This document shows, in pieces, positions 6,908-9,133 of a DNA stretch of 9,133 bases (positions are counted from its first letter, which is position 1; every line of letters begins with the position of its first letter). Source of the stretch: Hyphomicrobiales bacterium (GTDB taxonomy: Bacteria > Pseudomonadota > Alphaproteobacteria > Rhizobiales > JAJFHB01); contig JAJFHB010000364.1 of the NCBI GenBank assembly GCA_021775795.1, forward strand, positions 1 through 9,133. Direction: 5' to 3'. Both the position numbers and the translations under genes were made by a program. The notes below the pieces were generated by a model that ran no database searches, had not been told where the DNA came from, and saw only the letters and a list, made by a program, of their open reading frames with translations.

Positions 6908-7855
6908 ATGCGCACCGTTACTGAAGCTCAGGTCCACAAGTGTCTCGACTATCCGCGTCTTGTTGCAGCGCTTCAACGAGCACATCGCGGCGAGAAACCT
7001 CTGGTTGGACGCTCGGAAGTTCATCATCAAAAAGACGAGCAGACACGGCAGAGCTTCCTGAACCTGCCGGCCTGGCTGCCCGATAAGGCAATGGGGCTTA
7101 AATCGATCTCGGTAATGCCCGGCAATGAAACGGCACATAATCTGCCCACCGTACATGCGGTCTACCTTTTGTTTGACGGTGTGACAGGTGAACCGAGCGC
7201 AGTTATCGACGGCACGTCGCTTACACTGCGAAAAACCGCGGCCGACTCTGCTCTCGGCTCCATGCTGCTTTCAGCTCCCGACGTTTCGTCCATGCTGATG
7301 GTTGGAGCCGGGGCAATGGCGCCACACCTTGTTGCTGCCCACAGGGCGGTCCGGCCTTCCATTTCGAAAATCATGGTGTGGAACCGTACGGCTCACAAGG
7401 CTGATCTGCTTGTCCATGACCTTGTTGCCAGCGGCATTGACGCAACGCGGGTCGATGATCTGCGTGAGCCCGCGATGCAGGCGGATCTGATTTGTTGTGC
7501 GACCAGTTCCACAAAACCGGTAATTGAGGGTGCCTGGCTCCGCCCGGGGACCCATCTCGATCTGGTGGGCAGTTTTACTGCAGACATGCGCGAAACTGAC
7601 GACGACGTGGTGCGCCGGGCCGATATCTATGTTGATTCACGCTGGTTCGCGATCGATGAACCAGGTGATCTGGTGCAACCTATCAAGTCCGGTGTCATAA
7701 GCGCCGATGATGTTCGAGGTGACCTGTTCGACTTGTGTGCCACAGACTATGTCGTTGATCGGAATGACGAGACGATTACGTTTTTCAAGAATGGCGGCGG
7801 CGCTCACCTTGATCTGTTCACAGCACTGCATCTCATCAACGAACTTGAGAGCTGA
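6908..7855 (+). CDS. Ornithine cyclodeaminase/mu-crystallin family NAD(P)-dependent enzyme
   Basis: This 315-residue cytoplasmic protein covers the whole family fold. Visible landmarks are K65 in MGLKSISVMPGN, R108 in LTLRKTAADSALGS, the dinucleotide motif VGAGAMAPH (132-140), GSFTADMRE (221-229) and the C-terminal FFKNGGGAHLDLFTA (292-306). Members include ornithine cyclodeaminase, alanine dehydrogenase, ketimine/pyrroline-carboxylate reductases and SbnB. In the P. putida cyclodeaminase I recall the catalytic Asp228 within GGDCPGKTEL; here the same place reads GSFTADMRE, as in the reductase/dehydrogenase members, so true ornithine cyclisation is unlikely. It may reduce an imine or oxidise an N-substituted amino acid derived from the imported compound (inference). 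An in-frame stop at 6893-6895 fixes the start at 6908 or later. No clear ribosome binding site is seen. A lone TATAAA lies at 6875-6880, without a good -35. Confidence 0.88.
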   Translation: MRTVTEAQVHKCLDYPRLVAALQRAHRGEKPLVGRSEVHHQKDEQTRQSFLNLPAWLPDKAMGLKSISVMPGNETAHNLPTVHAVYLLFDGVTGEPSAVIDGTSLTLRKTAADSALGSMLLSAPDVSSMLMVGAGAMAPHLVAAHRAVRPSISKIMVWNRTAHKADLLVHDLVASGIDATRVDDLREPAMQADLICCATSSTKPVIEGAWLRPGTHLDLVGSFTADMRETDDDVVRRADIYVDSRWFAIDEPGDLVQPIKSGVISADDVRGDLFDLCATDYVVDRNDETITFFKNGGGAHLDLFTALHLINELES

Positions 7856-7909
7856 ATGGATGGGTCATGATCCGATGTTGCGGCCCCCTTCCGCCAATGG
7901 GTGCCTTTC

Positions 7910-9133
7910 ATGACGGTGTCCCTGCTGGATTCACAAATCTTTGGCAATTTGTTTTGCACCGGTGAAATGCGCGAAACATTCAGCGACAATATGCGCTTTC
8001 AGCGCATGGCTGACGTTGAGGCCGCGTTGGCAAGAGTGCAGGCCCGACTGGGCGTCATTCCGCCCGAAGTCGCCGATCCCATCACCGATGCCGCCGATGC
8101 CGCGAGATTTGATCTCTCCGCACTCCGAGAGCAGACAGAACGGGTCGGTTATCCAGCTGTAGCGCTTGTGAAGGAAATGAGCCGCCTCGCCGGTGATGAT
8201 GCGGCCGCCTACATTCATTGGGGAGCAACAACCCAGGACATCATGGACACGGGCCTGGTGCTTCAGATGCGTGATGGCCTTGGCCATCTGTCTGCCGATC
8301 TTGACAGCTTGATCGACGCTCTTGCCGATCACTCAGAAAGCCATCGCTCAACCGTGATGGCCGGCCGCACGCACATGCAGCATGCTTTGCCGATTACTTT
8401 TGGCTTCAAGTGTGCAACCTGGCTTGCACCCCTTCTTCGCATTCGAACACGTCTGGCAGCGACCAAGAGATCAGCACTCCTGCTGCAGTTTTCCGGAGCT
8501 GTCGGCACGCTTGCGTCCCTGGAAGGAAAGGGAAAGGCCGTATCAGAAGCGCTTGCAGATGAACTTCAGCTGCCCCTTGCACCGGCCTCCTGGCATTCGG
8601 GACGTGATGGCCTTGCCATGATTGCGGCAGACTTGTCCGTGCTCTGTGGTGTCCTCGCTAAACCGGCGCAGGATATTGCTCTCCTCATGCAAACCGAAAT
8701 CGGTGAACTGTCTGAACCTGCCGCACCGGGCAGGGGAGGCTCGAGCACGATGCCGCAAAAACGCAATCCTGTTCTGTGCGAGTATGTTCTTGCGGCTACA
8801 CGCAACGTGCACGCGCTGTCCGGTGTCATGTTCGGGGCACTTGTTTCAGATCACGAACGCGCCACGGGCCCCTGGCACAGCGAATGGCTGGCACTCCCTC
8901 AAATGTTTGCGCTCACCTCGGGCGCCCTGAGACACATGCTGCAAATTGCTCAGGGACTTGAGGTGAGAGCTGATACCATGCGCCGCAATCTTGACCTCAC
9001 CGGCGGACTCATACTGGCAGAGGCGATAATGATGGCGCTGGCACCACACACGGGACGCGAAACGGCACACGATATTGTCGAAGAGATCTGTCACCGGACA
9101 AACGCATCCAGCACTTCATTCAGGGATCTTCTG
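7910..9133 (+). CDS. Fumarase/aspartase-superfamily lyase, PcaB/adenylosuccinate-lyase-like (3' end beyond window)
   Basis: The frame is open through the last base, giving 408 residues; relatives are commonly 350-450, so a C-terminal part may be missing. Superfamily blocks are present: HWGATTQDIMD (103-113), AGRTHMQHALPITFG (151-165) and the signature GSSTMPQKRNP (277-287). ERATGPWHSEW (316-326) resembles the PcaB branch (3-carboxy-cis,cis-muconate cycloisomerase). Members eliminate or add across a succinyl or muconate moiety, releasing fumarate or forming a lactone. No protocatechuate genes are nearby, so a C-N lyase acting on an N-succinyl-type amino acid is as likely as a cycloisomerase (inference). 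The gene starts 54 bases after the mu-crystallin-family gene and probably shares its transcript. The ATG at 7910 is preferred because MTVSLLDSQIFGNLF fits PcaB-like N-termini; an in-frame GTG at 7901 is possible. No good ribosome binding site is visible. Confidence 0.88.
   Translation, partial: MTVSLLDSQIFGNLFCTGEMRETFSDNMRFQRMADVEAALARVQARLGVIPPEVADPITDAADAARFDLSALREQTERVGYPAVALVKEMSRLAGDDAAAYIHWGATTQDIMDTGLVLQMRDGLGHLSADLDSLIDALADHSESHRSTVMAGRTHMQHALPITFGFKCATWLAPLLRIRTRLAATKRSALLLQFSGAVGTLASLEGKGKAVSEALADELQLPLAPASWHSGRDGLAMIAADLSVLCGVLAKPAQDIALLMQTEIGELSEPAAPGRGGSSTMPQKRNPVLCEYVLAATRNVHALSGVMFGALVSDHERATGPWHSEWLALPQMFALTSGALRHMLQIAQGLEVRADTMRRNLDLTGGLILAEAIMMALAPHTGRETAHDIVEEICHRTNASSTSFRDLL

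Noticed and set aside
8382..8930. Short open frames on both strands inside the lyase gene
   Set aside because: The lyase frame carries all conserved superfamily blocks across this stretch; the others are shadow frames without any motif.
1..9133. CRISPR array, insertion sequence, integrase or tRNA-linked attachment site
   Set aside because: No regularly spaced repeats, transposase or integrase motifs, long terminal repeats or tRNA-like cloverleaf were seen; the genes form an ordinary metabolic operon.

Overview
The window reads as a chromosomal catabolic locus of an alphaproteobacterium, probably from the Hyphomicrobiales or Rhodobacterales. The pointers are moderate GC, a secreted DUF1194 von Willebrand A-like protein, long spermidine/putrescine-type ABC permeases, and an XRE-cupin regulator divergent from an amino-acid-type operon. 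This placement is inference from gene content; no rRNA or tRNA is present to confirm it.

Layout from left to right. Positions 1-113 hold the tail of whatever lies to the left and a strong intrinsic terminator (61-96) that can serve both strands. An XRE-cupin regulator lies on the minus strand (114-743). A 219-base divergent control region follows. Everything after it is on the plus strand: a creatinase (963-2216); a 206-base gap with candidate promoters and a split inverted repeat; an ABC importer made of one ATPase (2423-3544) and two permeases (3624-4898, 4949-6070); an exported DUF1194 protein (6102-6854); a dehydrogenase or reductase of the ornithine cyclodeaminase/mu-crystallin family (6908-7855); and a fumarase/aspartase-superfamily lyase (from 7910, cut by the right edge). 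No gene for a periplasmic substrate-binding protein lies inside the window.

How the genes may work together. The importer would bring in a small nitrogen-rich compound. Creatinase splits creatine into sarcosine and urea, and here it keeps every catalytic and carboxylate-binding residue I could check against the Pseudomonas putida enzyme from memory. The mu-crystallin-family enzyme and the lyase normally act on imino/amino acids and on succinyl- or muconate-type compounds; their substrates here are unknown. The cupin of the regulator would sense a pathway ligand. The best reading is an uptake and degradation operon for creatine or a related guanidino or N-substituted amino acid. The combination of a creatinase, a mu-crystallin-family enzyme, a superfamily lyase and an exported VWA protein is not a textbook pathway and is the most interesting aspect of the window.
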